From Ricordea florida (taxonomy: Eukaryota > Cnidaria > Anthozoa > Corallimorpharia > Ricordeidae): 64,000 bases of DNA. This document shows, in pieces, positions 1 to 15,300 of the stretch. The position numbers and the translations under genes are program-made. A model generated the notes under the pieces. That model was not told the DNA's origin. It did not search any database and saw only the letters and a list, made by a program, of their open reading frames with translations. Position 1 is the first letter of the stretch. Each line of letters opens with the position of its first letter. The stretch is taken from contig OX453277.1 of NCBI GenBank assembly GCA_949710005.1, positions 11,145,678 to 11,209,677 on the forward strand. The letters are read 5' to 3'.

Positions 1-623
1 GGAGCCCAGGTCTTGGCGTAGCCTCCTCTTCAGAGCTACGTCACGCGTTCCTCCCTCACGGGGGAGGAAGGCGTGAGAACGCCCAGAGAACGTCTCCGTG
101 GGACGCTAGGCAAGGCGTGCCTGGTATTCATATCAGTAGGCTGTTGTGTATCAGATTTGGCTGTTACATACGTATCACGGTCCAGTTTTCTTTAATGCAC
201 AATAAAGTGATAAAAAAGACTCGGGCCATTGTTGGTTCAGATTTATGTCCTTTGATAAAATTATCGATTCTTTTAAAGATCCTTTTGTCTATACTACTTG
301 TCAAAGTTTCTTTTCCTCTTGCTCCAAGTCCACGTTCTCTCACAAATACTGACTGGACAGCAAAGAAGCTGCCCATTTATCTATCTGATTGCAAAACGTT
401 GAAAGCATAGAACCTGGGGCGTGGGGACAATCTTAACTGAAAAGCCATTTACCTACTTTTTCGAGCAAGTGGAGCGCGTTATAAGTTAAATAGAGATATA
501 AGTTAAGTCGTTCACAAGGCACTGCCCAGAAGGGATTTCATTCTACTGATAACACATCACTCCCGTCATTTCCTCTGCGCGTTTCCTATGCGTGTGTTAT
601 CCTGAGACACTTGTACCAAACCG
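1..623. other. 3' flank of BRE1 gene, no gene seen
   Basis: The first 120 bases are GC-rich with an inverted-repeat look, like the edge of an interspersed repeat cut by the window. The rest is AT-rich, with short open frames that lack coding character. It should include the 3' untranslated region of the minus-strand gene ending at 624, but I cannot place a polyadenylation signal with confidence. Confidence 0.4.
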
Positions 624-3600
624 TCAAAGATAGATTCTGTGAAAATCGTTGTTGCCAAACGTTGCGTTGCATTTTGGGCATTTTCGCTGCCTGGTGTCGT
701 ATCTCGTCTTTAAACATTCGAAGCAGAACACATGAAAGCATTTGGTCAAGATGGAGTCTTTGCTGCGAGTGTTACAGCACGGACAGGTTAACTTCGCCTG
801 CAATAAAATGCACAAAAATAACTCAAAATGGAAAGCAAAAACAAAGAAAAAACGCTTGTATAGTATCGACAACTGGACGCACGCTAGTGCAGTAAATAGT
901 GTGTTGGTGATGGCACTGTGTTGTTCCTTAGAAAGGAAAACCTCACTTCACACATACACACACACACTCTCTCTCCCTCTTCACACAGGTATACAAATGA
1001 GAGGCAGAGATATTATGCTTCTGTTGATGCTCCCCGCTACTACTGCTGCCTTTGGTGCTACTACTATTACTGCTACTGCTACTACTACTGCTGCTGCTCT
1101 TACTACTCCTGCTGGTACTGTCGCGGATGCTGCTGCTACTGTTCCGGCTACTACTGCTACTACTCCTGTTGCTCCTACTGTTGCTCCTGCTACTACCACT
1201 GCGTTTATTACTGCCACTACATCTGTTGCTAATGCTACAATCACTACTACGGCTGCTGCTACTACTTGGAACACTGCTGCTTTTATTACTGAAGCTCCTG
1301 CTGCGGCTTCTACTGCTACCACAGCTGCTGCTACTGCTACTGCTACTACGACTGATGCTTTTATTACGGCTACTATTGCATGCTACTGCTGCTGCTTCTA
1401 CTACTTCTGATATCGCTATTGCTAAGTACTTTCAAGGATAGTTCTACTGGTGTTTCGCACTCTTCTGTTGGTACTATTACAGTATCAGTAATAAAGATAT
1501 AGCAAAGTAACGCCACCCTTTGGCATCTTCACTGTAGTCCTACTCCTACCTCACACAGCTATAGTGTTGCGGATCAACAAACGATACACAAGCCTAAGAA
1601 TGGAGTACAGCAGTAAGGTACATTTAACGCGTTCTGTGCAACCCTTACTTTCCTTCGTGGGTGTGAAAAAACGTCAAGTAACACAGTTTCTAACACTCGA
1701 AATATAAAATAAATTTCTAATTCTGTCTCGATTCAAACAAGGGATACCTTATATTGTTTGATTTCTTCCAAAAGAATCTCGTCAGCTGCACCGTACAAAA
1801 CATTCTTCTTCTCCTTTTCAAGTCTCCGTCTGAGACTGGCACATTCCTCCTGCGACAGCAAAGGCAGTCAAATATTAACTCAAGTCAGACCTTAGTATCT
1901 AAACCTCGGTAATATCGAACTTACAAACCAAATCCCTTGTTAACTTGCCCTAATTCTTCACTCCCTTATTATGGACTTCGTCGACTAACTCCTGCTATCT
2001 CGAACTATCTATCGTTGTTCTTGAACTCGAGGTAGCGAGTGTCACGTATTGCTTACACGAAGTGTATGTTGTATCATTTTACACGAAGTACTTCGAGGAT
2101 CTTATATAAGCTGAAGTTTACTGTAAGCTCGTGCGATTTTGTCATAAAGATGTTAGCTTCAAGTTGAGTGTCGCCGTTGTCGGAGTTCTTACAGAGTGTT
2201 ATCCCTCTAAACGTTACAGCAAGGTTTCACTGTCTTCTTTTTCCACAATACACTCTGCTTCTAACGTTTTGATTTCTATATAAAGCCATGCATCTGTGGA
2301 TCAAACAAAGCCGTGTGGCTATTCTTTGGAGAGCTACGAAACAGTAGTGTACTGTGGTACAGTTTGTTGTATACTATATACTATGGCTCCAACTTTTTCA
2401 TCTGTTGATCAAGACATGCAGTGTCACCAGTTATTGGAATGCAATCCACTAAACGCACCGTGTAGTGAAATGTTTGTTGTACTATACAGCGTCTCTGACT
2501 TTTTCATCAGTGGATAAAGCCATGCAGTATAACCATGCTTTGGAATGCAATCCACTAAACGCACCGTGTAGTGGTACTGTTTGTTGTACTACACAGCGTC
2601 TCTAACTTTTTCATCAGTGGATACAGCCATGCAGTATAACCATGCTTTGGAATGCAATCCACTAAACGTACCGTGTAGTGGAAATGTTTGTTGTACTATA
2701 CAGCGTTTCTAACTTTTTCATCAGTGGATAAAGCCATGCAGTATAACCATGCTTTGGAATGCAATCCACTAAACGCACCGTGTAGTGGTGCTGTTTGTTG
2801 TACTATACAGCGTTTCTAACTTTTTCATCAGTGGATAAAGCCATGCAGTATAACCATGCTTTGGAATGCAATCCACTAAACGCACCGTGTAGTGGAAACG
2901 TTTGTTGTACTATACAGCGTTTCTAACTTTTTCATCAGTGGATAAAGCCATGCAGTATAACCATGCTTTGGAACTTTTGGTGTAATCCACTAAACGCACC
3001 GTGTAGTGGTTATGTTTGTTGTACTATACAGCGTCTCTGAGTTTTTCATCAGTGGATAAAGCCATGCAGTGTAAAAACGTCTTGTAAAGAAATCTACTGA
3101 ACGCAGTGTAGTGGCAAAGAGTGTTAAATTTATATCAAATCTACAATATTTACTATAGCTAGGTTCTTAGTTTTTCGTTTACGGATAAAAATATGCGGTT
3201 TGTTTAACAATTAAAATGGACTGATACAACACCTGAACTCTCCGCGACTTGAAAGCCTCCTCCTCTGAAGCCCGCGTTTGCTCCGCTAGACATTCTTGTG
3301 CCTAAAATATCATTAAAGACATCGAAAAAATAAGAAACGATTATAATTTAAGGACGATTATTATGAAAAAATTACGCCGAAGAAAACATCAGTAGAAGGT
3401 AACAACGGAAAGGATTACAAGTGAAAATCGTGACACAAACTCAAAGCAATATTTCTGATCAATCGCCACAGATGCATACAGTCCAGTAGAGCAATTAGAA
3501 TCAAACTTAGAGGAACCGGTTGTCAAAATAAGCCGGCAACCGTCGACTCAAAAATCGCGCTGGCTACTCTGATAACTTCACGCCCATTTCTGCATAGGCA

Positions 3601-6257
3601 TGGCATTAGAGGGAACAAATTGCCGCAGTACTGTAGCAGCTCGTCCTAGATCCTAAGCCAATTGGTTTGCAACCCAAACCGCCAAACAATAGATTACAAT
3701 CGTCACTATTGTTTTAGCATTGTTTGGCGGTTTGGGTTGCAAACCAATTGGCTTACGATCTAGGACGAGCTGCTACACCACCCAATTGCCGCCTACTTTC
3801 TGTCACATTCCGGCTACTCAAAATCTTTTGACGACCGCGCGAGATGTCGTTGGCGTGCAGCGAGCACGAGGTGGTCACGGTTGGCTTTAGCTCTACCATA
3901 ATTGGCCACTGCGTGACGCGTGAACCAATAATCTAGTGTAGCCGCAATATAAAATCAAAGCAACCACAAAGCTACTTTCGAGGGTGAATTGAAACCGCTC
4001 CAATGGACCATTCTCGTGATAGCTTCCCATGAGCTTCTGTTTAACATGAATTATAGCAATAGAAAACAAACACAAGCACCTCTTGAAACTGCTGCTGGAA
4101 ACCGTCAAATCGGATCTTCACGTCTTGAGCTACTTGGGAACTTTCTACTGCCTGTGATTAATAATGGTAATAGGACTAAGTGGAGTTCAATTCGATCTGT
4201 AATCATTTGTCTATACAAATTCATTATCATTATCATTAATATTCCTACAAGTTTCATGCAATAATCAAAGGCTCCTTCGAGCTACCTCATGGTCTGTGGT
4301 AATTATTCCATGAAGTAGTGTCCTTTCCCCAGACCACAAAGCGTTCATTCCGAATGGTTCGTTTTGTGCACTCTTGATACGACTGATCGTTTACTCGTCT
4401 TCCAAATTGGAGATATCGTCACTTTTAAGACTTTAAAACCCATTTCTTTCCCCTCGAGCATTCTTGAACACATTTCCTGTTTGTTCGTAAGATCTTCAAT
4501 AGTATATTTTGATCAAAGATGGAGAAAAAGGAACGAAAACCCGCCTTGACAATCTTTACGTCGGGCTCGACACAACAGACGCCATTTTGTAAATATGTGC
4601 TGCCGCTTTGTCTCACCTCCTCCCCCCACATATGTGAACATAAAGCAATTGCACGACTTTGTGGACAAAACCAAACCTAGTAGGGGAGACAGGGGAGAAC
4701 CTGTTTAATTCACATTTAATGCATAAATTAATTGTCTAACGGGAATGGAGTGACAAATCCATCCATCACTATACCTCATGGTATGAAGTACATACCATGA
4801 GGTAAAAACGGGGGTAAACTGCAGCGGAGTAAGCCTCGAGTGGCTCAACTGCCTTTAACCTCTTTGGCGATCTCGCAAAGCTATCTATCACGCTTTTTCA
4901 AAAGCTAACTGACGTCTCATTAAGGATGCCGATAACTAGTATACTTGCCTTCCTTTTGTGTAACTCCATGGCTTGTTGTCGCAGATTAAGCTCTTTCTCC
5001 AGTGACGTCTGTACAAGGGAAAAACATTCTTTTTTCAGTTTCTGAACAGAACACTCATGTTGACTACAGTTTAACCTAATTTTGCGAGGAACGCAGCGAG
5101 TGACTATAACAGTGATTCAACCAGTCGAAAATAAAATCCACTTGTTTGCCCCACTGTGTAATATTCTCAACGTATGATACGGAATGTTGTAATTGTAATT
5201 CCATTCATTTCGCTTGAGAGTTCAGTTCCGCGTGGCAATTTTTATATTTCTTAATGAGCTCCTTAATAAAAATGTTACCTTAAAAGTTAGCAGTATAGCA
5301 GGAATTTATAGTATTTTCTTAAGTGAACAAGTCTCTTGCAGGCGTTTAATGTTTATTGGACGACCGTTAAATACATGGGAAATCCAAGGTTACTATTGGC
5401 TCTGATGCTTCTTTTGTTACCGGCTATCCGTGACATTTCTGACCCACCATCTCAATACCTCGTGAATCCACGAGATCCACGAGCTAAAAAGGCACTTCAC
5501 CCTTTAACCCCTGAGATCAAAATCTTAATTCTTCTAACTGATCTCAATACATCTTTCATCACATCAGCGTGGAGATTTTGATGTTATATCAACAAAATCC
5601 TATACGAGTTTTCAGATTGCATATTCTCATTAGCTCTATGGTTGCCTTTGTAGTATTATGTTTAAGAGAAGATGCATGTTGGTCGCTCGCAGGGAGTAAA
5701 GGGTTAAACCGTACAAGATAGTACATACCACTGCATTCTGCAACGCCCTCTCTCTCTCTTCAAGTTTCTTAACCAACTGCGTCTGTGTCTCACGGTGAGC
5801 GTTCAGCGAGGTCACGTGGTCTGCCAGTACGTCCATCTCCTCTCGGATCTGTTTCTGGATCTGGTTTCCCTTGATGCGCTGAAAAGGAGTCGGAATAAAA
5901 GTTACCACGGGTTTTTTTTTTCTGAGATTGCTAATTGAACATTTTGACACCAAACATAGTCACAGCCCGAGGGGAGGGGGGGGTACTGTAGGAATTTCTG
6001 GGTGGGGATGTGCCGCTGGAACCCCGAAACCCTTAGCCTATACCAGAGTTGGTTCAGCTGAATTTTGCTACCCTATACTAGAGTAAACCCCCCAAATCAC
6101 TCCTATTCTAAAGTAGCTGTATTCCACTAGCACAGTCTAGCCAAAACAAAACCTTATACCACAATCGTTTCTCTCTCCAAAAATGATTTTATTTATACTG
6201 GTTCTGTTTTTTTTTTTTTATTCTCAACCAACTGGTCAGTTTCATGAAAAATGATAC

Positions 6258-6308
<51 letters not shown>

Positions 6309-6348
6309 TGATCGAAAACCATATCCTTCACAGCGGCACATACCTATC

Positions 6349-6380
<32 letters not shown>

Positions 6381-9300
6381 CCCGGGAGTCACAGCTTAGG
6401 TTCAGCACAACATACGCAGACATTACAAGAACAAATCACGGTGCAAAGCATAGTGTGGGACCAAATCAAAAACTGCTGTTAGCATGATTTCGAATAGGAA
6501 TTGATTACTCATCAGTTCTATGAGTGCAATACTTGAAGACGGTAAACTCATATTATAAGGCGATCTTAGACACTCATTACTGCATGTTTTACTAAAGCCA
6601 AGCGGTTTTCGTGCCTTCAACCGGGAAAGACAAGAAACTGTACCTCAGACATGAGTTTTAAGTTAGCGTCGTCTTTTTCTCTCAGCTGTTGTAGAAGCCG
6701 AACGTTCTGTTCCTGCATTTCCTCAAACGCCTGACCAGTGAATTCCATTTCTGCCAATACAGCGTCCTCTTCCTAAAACGGTTCAATCACAGCGATTCCA
6801 TAATAATGAACTTTAATTGAGTGTCAACTGTATCTAGCACTGACGTTCAAATTGGGGACACTGTAAAGCACAAATCAAATCATATTAAATTAAATTAAAT
6901 CATATCAAATCAGACGTTGAAAACCGGAGTACCCGAAGAAAACCTCTCAGAGCAGAGTAGAGAACCCACAAACTCAGCCCATATATGACGCCGGGGCCGG
7001 GAATCGAACCTGGGCCACATTGGTGGAAGATGAGCGCTCCCACCACTGCACCAACCCTGCTCCCCAACACTGCGCCAACCCTGCTCCCCAACACTGCGCC
7101 AACCCTGCTCCTATAAGGGCACAGGAAGCACTTCATTGAGCTTATCGTTTATCAACAGAGAAACCAGGATAAGCTAACACCTAAGAGATCTTGAATGCCT
7201 CTGCCTTCAACTCAACCCATTATGTAAAACATCCATCATTTCACAGTACCCCTAAATCATCACTAAGCTACACGCGCTTGAAAATATCCTAAAACACACT
7301 AATTAGCTACAGTACACATACTTGGGAGCAGGGTTGGCGCAGTGTTGGCGAGCAGGGTCGGCGCAGTGGTGAGAGCGCTCGCCTTCCACCAATGTGGTAC
7401 GGGTTTGATTCCCGTCCCCGGCGTCAAATGTGGGCTGAATTTGCTGGTTCTCTACTCTGTTCCGAGAGGTTTTTCTCCGGCTTTACCTGGTTTTCCCCTC
7501 TCCACAAAAACCAACATTTGACTTGATTTGATTTAATATGATTTGATTTGATTTCATTTGTGCTTTACAGTGTCCCCAATTAGTACGTCATTGCCAGATA
7601 CAGTTGACACTCAAATAGCGGTCATTATCATCATCATCATTATTATTATTATTATTATTATTATTGTTATTATTATTATCATTATTATACTACTAGTAAT
7701 AACGATGTTATAATAAGATTTATTAACTAACACTGAGTAAATACCAAATGGGATATTTTTGTCTACCCACATAATAATAAATAATAGATAATAAATAACA
7801 ATTATGTTACGATGAAATGACCATCTAAAGTATACCCTACATAAACACTATGCTCACTTGAAACCGTCAACACAGTATAACACCTAGACTACTGAAAAAA
7901 CTCTCTGGATATAATCAAAGGCTCCTGTGAGCCAGCTCATGAATGAATTGGATTTGTGAAGAGATTGTCTAAAACGAATAAAAGAAGGAATTGTATACGT
8001 CTGCGTTGGCACGCTAGGCTGACGCCATTTTGTATGATTTTGCATTCATTTATGTGATTGAGCAAATTTCTGCCACAGTACTACCCGCAAGGTTCTTGCC
8101 CAGATAGCAACGCCACAACATTGGGTATATAGAATACCTTGTAGGGGAGGTTCGGTAAGAAGCGTTTAATCAAATTTTAATGCATAAATTAATTGTCTAA
8201 CAGAATGGAGTGAGTGATCGAGTGAATTCGCGGTCCATTCCTACAGCTCATTGCATGACTACGTCATTCATGAGCTAAAAAGGTCTTCAGAAGTTTCTTG
8301 AATAAAGCTACACCTGTTGCACTTCTAATTGATGGAGGCAGCACATTTCAAAGCTTAAAAGGAGCTACCATTCGCACTGCCAGTATATTTACCTGTTTAG
8401 TGGCAGCAAGATTCTTTTGCAGCTGTTCGATAGTTTCTTCAGCCATCTTTAAGCGCCTTACAGCCTCTTCGTCGGCAAGGGCTCCTTTATGCTTTTCCAA
8501 TTCTTTCTCTAAACTCTCTATGCGTGCTTTTTGTTCTTCGATCTCCTCTTTGTGACGTTTTTCCAAGGTAAGCAACTTGTGAAATTCAAAAAAACATTAT
8601 TTGTGCGGGCTAAATGCCTACCAAACCTAAAGCGCCAGTGATTATGTAAAGGATATTAAATGATTGTTGGAAAAAAATATATATATAGATATATATATTT
8701 CTTTTCGAGTGCAGCTAATCAAGGAATATTATTTAAGACGAGAAGAGAAATTTCCTATCTGCAAAGTGGCCATAACATTTTCTACAGTATTTACTATATA
8801 ACATCTAGCGTTATACTGAGTGTATTTAAATTGATAAAACGCTTAATTTCTCGCCGGCGGTGTCACACATGTATAATAGCGTGTGATGTCACGCATTTGT
8901 GATATCAGTTTCTCGATTTGGTACCACTCGGCAAACTACTATATTTCAAACACTTTTAAACTCTATATTTGTCTAACCAAAGCGAATAATAAATGTTTAG
9001 AGTCACTTTCTATCGCGACCAGGGATAGAAAGTGACTGTCTCATCAGGGACGGGTCATTATTTACAGAGTGGATTGCCAGGGGGGAACTGCTGCAAATAG
9101 GGGGTAGGTCACTAATTTTTATGCCTGGCCAAAAAGGGGGGGGGGGGGAGGAGTCTACATAAATCTGTTCACTTATATGGCCAGCAAAAAATTCTCTTTG
9201 ATTTTTATTTCATACATTCAGGAGGAGGAGGGGGAAAGGGGTTGGTCAGGAAAAATCATGCTTACTGACAGGGGGGGGGGGGAGGGGTCATGAAAAATTA

Positions 9301-12300
9301 AACGTGGGATATTCACTGTTGCACCAGCCCCCCCTAACCTATAAATAATGACTGCTCCCTGATCAATCTACTCATCATAAACAAGTTGCTTGTAAGTCAC
9401 TTCTATAGAAGAATAGCCTACCTCTACTTTATCTCTCAAATCTTTAGCTGCCCCTTTATAAACATCCAGCAAAAGCTTCATCTCTTTTTGGCTCTCGTGA
9501 GATTTTCTATTCAAAAATCAAGCAAAGAAATCTTGAAAATCACCAAAGGCAGCCAGCAAAATCAATCAAAAGCTTTATGAGCCAACTCATTCATGGAAGA
9601 TGTGCAGACACAGAGCAAGGTTGTGTGTTCGAGCGCTGCTCTTGGCAGAGAGGATTTTCCCTTTCTTTTTTTCGATCGCCACGCGCAATGTACTTGTGCG
9701 AGACAATCCACGAGGGATTCTTATGTAGATTTCTGCTAACAGACTTCAAGTTTGCAAGAACTCATTCCTGCGTATGTGCGCACGAATGAGATAAAAAATG
9801 AATTTTCCTTATCGAATCCTGTTGGCTAACAGCATATTCGTAATACCCTGAATAACAACAGCTATCTCACCAATAGGTTTCCTGAGGATCACTAACGACA
9901 ACAAATAAGGGAAGCAAAAAATGGACGATCCAATGCCGAAAGAGAATAACAGGATTTGAAGAGAATTTTTGAAACTTTAAATAAATACTGGGGAACACGG
10001 CATTGTGAGAATAGAATACCCGGCCCACTAATTTACATAACAATATAACAATAGAGTCCATTGTTCTGTGCCTCGTTTCTCAAAAGCCTCCTACACATGT
10101 GAATTAGTGGGTCAGGTATTCTGCAATCGTTCCTACATTTCATGCAAGGATTTCCATGATGGCACGAGCCACAATAAATACTTCCATTTACAAAATACAA
10201 ATACGATTTGTTATACTTTTCAAAGGTGAAATAGAAAACCAAGTAAACCTGTTGAATTCTAGTGGAATCTGATTCCTAATGTCGATACGAATAATCAAAA
10301 CCATTGAGAAAGAATGGTTTCATCGACGAAACGAACATACAACAGAATTCGAACCCATGGAAGAAGACGAACTGAAGAAAAGTTTGTCGAAGTTTTGTGT
10401 CTCCGTGAGGATAACGCAGCATTTTTAACTACAAAAACAACAACACCAACAACAACAAACTAGCTGAGGGGTTCCAAGCTCAAAAGCGCCAAATGCCGAG
10501 TCTTTTTTCTTTGACGCAAAACAAGGTGAAATCAAATAAACATAATAACACCTACTCTCCTCACGCTCAACAATATTCATTTTGCCTTCAGTGAATATTA
10601 ATAAATTGTCAAGAAGTGACACTCACTTTAAACTTCCTCTCAGTTCCTTGATTAGTTCCGTGTCGCTAGTTTTGCTGCTGGATGGCGTTTCCTCGCCTTC
10701 CTCGATCTCGCCTTCCTCTTCTGTCTTCCCTTCCATCGTTTCTCCTTCCTCTGTATTCTCACCACCTTCACATTCTTTCCCTTTACTTGCCATGTCTCCT
10801 TGTTCTCCTCGTTGCTCGGGTTTGTCCACCTTCTTTCCTGACTCTTTGACACTCTTTAACTCATCCGACAGCTGTCACAGAGAAATCGCACTGAGATTTT
10901 TAAAATTTGGCAACTTCAAGATGATTAGATACTGGCCGCGACTGTAGAGGTACCATTCCCCCCTCACCTACCCCCTGGACGGGATGCTAGTTCATCGCAG
11001 GGTTACCCCCAGCATTATATCGCTAGAACCCATTTGTACACCTGGGTGGAGAGAGTATTTAGTCAAAGAAAACAACAGTGCCATAGCAAGGGCTCGAGCC
11101 TCGGATCTCCTGCTCGCTACACTGAGCAGAGGTCATTTTCAGAGTCCAGTACAAGAGCGTAGCGTCCATATACGCACATACGCTCGCGCGTACAGCTGAA
11201 ATTTGGAAAAAAATTTATTCCATAAAAGCATTTTTACCGTTAAATCGGGATGACTGATAATTTTTTCGCGTTATATTTGTGTCTTTGAGTTAGTAATTCC
11301 TTTATCCTTTTATTAGTCCATAAACAGACGGCAAGAATTGTTTAACTTTTTTCCCGTGCGTACATCTTCAAAATCTCACGTTACGCCCCTGCAGTTGATA
11401 GTGAGTTGTCGACAGTGAAAGTTATGATACGTGGTGTATGGGGACAAATAGTGTACTGAAGGCCATCCTTAGCAGTACTTAAACATCCTTAAACATCATT
11501 ATACGATGGATAAGGATGTCTAAGGATGGATAAGGATGTCTAAGTACTGCTTAGGATGTATAATGATGTTTAGGGATGTTTAAGTACTGCTAAGGATGGC
11601 CTTCGGCACACTATTTGTCCCCATACACCACGTATCTACCCAAAGTTATGGACGTCATCACTGGATGCCTCAACAGCCCTTACTGAAGACAGTGATACGA
11701 TTGGTTGTTTGAATCGCTATGTTATTGGCTAAGAAGACTGAACACGACATCGGCCAGTTCTTCTCAGTTTCGATCGGTTCGAATTCATCACTTGAGTTCG
11801 TTCGTTTAATTTCGCCTACGTGTTTCATGTCCTCACCTTGGCAACTTGAATCTGAGCTTCATTGAATTTCCTCTTGTATCTTGTTACCTCTACTTTCAGC
11901 TGCTGGTTGTGACTCTGAGGAGAACACAAACACAAAGAATACTTAGTTTGTAGACGCGGGTTGATTTATACGGATCGATTTATTTTTGGTCAGGTTAATA
12001 TACATCTGGATAGCAGGACGTCCTGGTAGATGCTAGATACTTATTGATTGAATACTGATTGTATATGATTAACTTAACAAATGAAGAGGCCTAAGCAGTG
12101 AATTTCACGGGCATTTGGAACACGAGTGAAATGCAGAAAACACGAGCCGCAGACGAGTGTTTTCTAGATTTCTCGAGTGTTTTCAAATGTCCGCAGTATT
12201 TTATCACAATGTAATACACGGCTTAGGCTTCTTCATTTGCTTTATGATCTAGATTTTACACGCCGCGAGTAGAAACAACAAAGCACACAGATCGACAAAC

Positions 12301-15300
12301 TGACGCCATTCAATACCAACTTCTCGACTGTTTTCGCTTCTTCTTATTTATTTGTTATAATAATCTCAGCTTCAAAACGTTTTGCTGCTTCGCAGAGAAC
12401 TCCATCATGAATTTCTTCAAAGAAAATGTTTTTTCACCATCTCTAACAAAAATGTCGATTAGAGAAAATGTGGCGAAAAACAATGTTTTATCAGTACTCT
12501 GATAACAAATTAGGGGGGCTGCCGCTAAATTTGGGGGCTGCCGCTTATGAGGATTTAGTTCTTCCCTGGCAGCACCCTTTTTGCAGTTTTTCATGTTTAT
12601 TTTAGCAAATAAAGTTGTTATAAATAAATAAATAAATAAATAAATGGGTTTTTGACTGATCAGAGCGCGCGCGGGGTCTTATTTATTCTATAAAATCAGA
12701 TATATGACATATCTTTATAAGATATAAGCATAATAACTCTTTTCAGCACGTAATTGACGCCGTTATATCAAGCCCCATGATTGCAATAAAACAGTTAATG
12801 CTCAACGAGACTAAAGTATAAAATAAAACAACTGCCCTCATTCAGTCTTAAAGGGGAAAACGCACAAATCACATGAATAAATGCGTGTGCAATTGGTGGA
12901 GGCAGCGTGACGTGTGGTGAGGGCGCTGGACTTGTAATGCGATCACAGTCCCGGGCTCAATTCCCGTCCCGACCACTACCTGGATATGTAATACGGTATT
13001 CCCGAGTTTCAGATCCTCGACCATGCTTATAAATACGCAACTAGTCGCCTACCGGCAGTTGGGATTCTTAGCGAAACAGTTGGTGTGATTTGCTACGTAC
13101 TTCACTGAAGGGGACGAGAAAAATATGTATTTATTACATGGAAAATAGTGTTTTACCGGAAACTAAAACACTCAGTGAAAATATGAAAAAGTTATGTAGC
13201 AAATGTCCCGGATGTACGCGCTCGTCCTAACAAAACTTTCCCGCTAGTTTCTTTTCCACATAATAAAAAGAACATTACACGGTAGCGTGAGAATATGAAT
13301 TTGATTTTCTCGTGTTAAAAAAATATTATAATCGCCACTCGAATATAAAATTCATATCTTCGCGCCACCGTGTAATACCTTCTAAAAATATTATTTTCGC
13401 CACTCGAAAATAAAATTCATATCTTCGCGCCACCGTGTAATATGTTCTATGTATGTACGTAACTTGTCGCATAGATCTAAATGTAGATAAGTGGCTTAGC
13501 TCCCAAAGTGTGTCCCAGCTATAAATCGGAGGTTTCTTCGCTCAACTCCAACTTCCTTTCTAGTGAATAAAGCTTACAGGCGTACTATGGCCAAATCTTG
13601 ATATTCGATCAAGTATAATATTCAAAGTTAAGCATAATCCCTCATCTCACAAAATTGTAACAGTCGCCAAAAAAACAAAATCCTTTTCTCTGAATTCATA
13701 AAGTTCAAATAGACGATGCGGGACAAATATAATCAACTCCAGAGCATTTAACAATTATTCTCAGAAATCGAGGTGAATAGTGATATTATATTTACTGATC
13801 TGAGAAGCAGCAAGGTAAATATTCCTAAAGCCACTATTCAACGAAATTGAAGAGAATAATTGTTTTAGTGCAAACCAATGAAGCAACCTCAGTAGGGAGC
13901 TTATTAAAAGGGAACACGACGACGAAGCCGAGGATAACACAACCGGTGAAAAAATTGAATTATTGAAGAGTGATTCGTACAACAATGAGACTTCCCGAAC
14001 TATATTTTGCACATGCAGTTTCAATGTGTCGTTTATTTGCGCTATTTTTTGTTCCGTTCCCGGTCAACATGGTAGTGTTTTGCTTAATTTCGGCGGCCGC
14101 CATTTTTATTTCTTCTCAACGCCTTTTTGTTTGTTCTTGAACCAAAACTCACCAGCACAAGTATTACCCAGACGCCTCAGCGTTTTTCACCTCCAAAGAG
14201 GTGGATAGTGTTGAATACCCCATGGTGGAGAGCCAATCAGATTGCTCAAAATGCCAAGGTTGCTGATTTGGTATATAATAAACTGATACATTTTGCGTAT
14301 TTTTATCATTTACCTGAAGACTGCTGATCATGTGACTCATCTCTTTTGTCATTGGACCTGTTGAGAGGTTAGATTGAAGACACTTAGTAACAGGCCCTTT
14401 TTCACTGGAACTGCAAACAGCAAAACAGCCTCTGGAGTTTAAAGCAAAGTGAACCTTACTGGTCTAACTAATAGAAAAACAAGCTGGCTAACCTGTCCGC
14501 TCTAACAAACTCTATAATGCAAAAGTTACATTTGCTTCACGCCACCATAAGTTACAAAATTGCTTGGGACACTGCAATTTTTGGGGAGTCAGTAATTTAC
14601 CCACGGCCAAGTCTCACACATGAAAGGCCCCCTACCCACCCCTCCCCCTCTTATCAATGTTGCTATTGAAAGGGGAAGAGCGAGCAAGGGGAGCTGGGAA
14701 ATCACCAATGCTTTGTGCCAGCAGCCACTTCAACAAAGGAGTGTTGTTAAGCAAGGTGTCTCAACTACTTTTGAGCTTGTTCCAGCTCACCGAAAAAATA
14801 TTTTGCTGGGGTCTCAATAATGCAAGAAAATTATGACATTCAAATGGAAAAACCAGAGTTCTAGGCCGACTGCCGCCATATTAGGATTGCTGCCAGCGAA
14901 AATGTTCATTTTCTAGAGAAAACAAACTGATCCTTAACATTCATGCTTTCTGTACAAATTTACTGCGACAATATGTGAGAAGATGAAAATAAACGGCTTC
15001 TTGTCGCGACTGAAAACGCCGTCACTGGTGTCATAACTAATATATAATCATAGCCATAATTCCCGATAAATATTACTGACTGATTAACTGCTTGATTCTT
15101 CACTAACTATATTGTAAAATTGTAATCGGACAAAAAGAGTCGATACATTCCTTGATTTTGATTGGTTAGCATGGGCTGGGTAGCTAAATTTCACTGGCAA
15201 GTAGCATTTAGTGCTTAATTTTCATTGGCTATTTAACGGTCCGATCTGACCTACCCTATTACAAGCCTCTAAATAATCGGACAAGTCACGTAGGACAGTT

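Noticed and set aside
742..1441. Open frames of 104-222 codons over the GCT/ACT tract
   Set aside because: They encode only Ala/Thr, Leu or Cys/Tyr runs produced by the triplet repeat and have no unique domain.
5636..5953. Taking the full 105-codon frame as an exon
   Set aside because: Only 5878-5729 matches BRE1. The flanking codons lie beyond the CAG acceptor and GTATGT donor.
10033..10242. Cys-rich 69-codon minus-strand frame ([13 protein letters not shown])
   Set aside because: Tempting as a zinc finger, but it has no splice sites in phase with BRE1, no relatives in the window and weak composition outside the Cys cluster.
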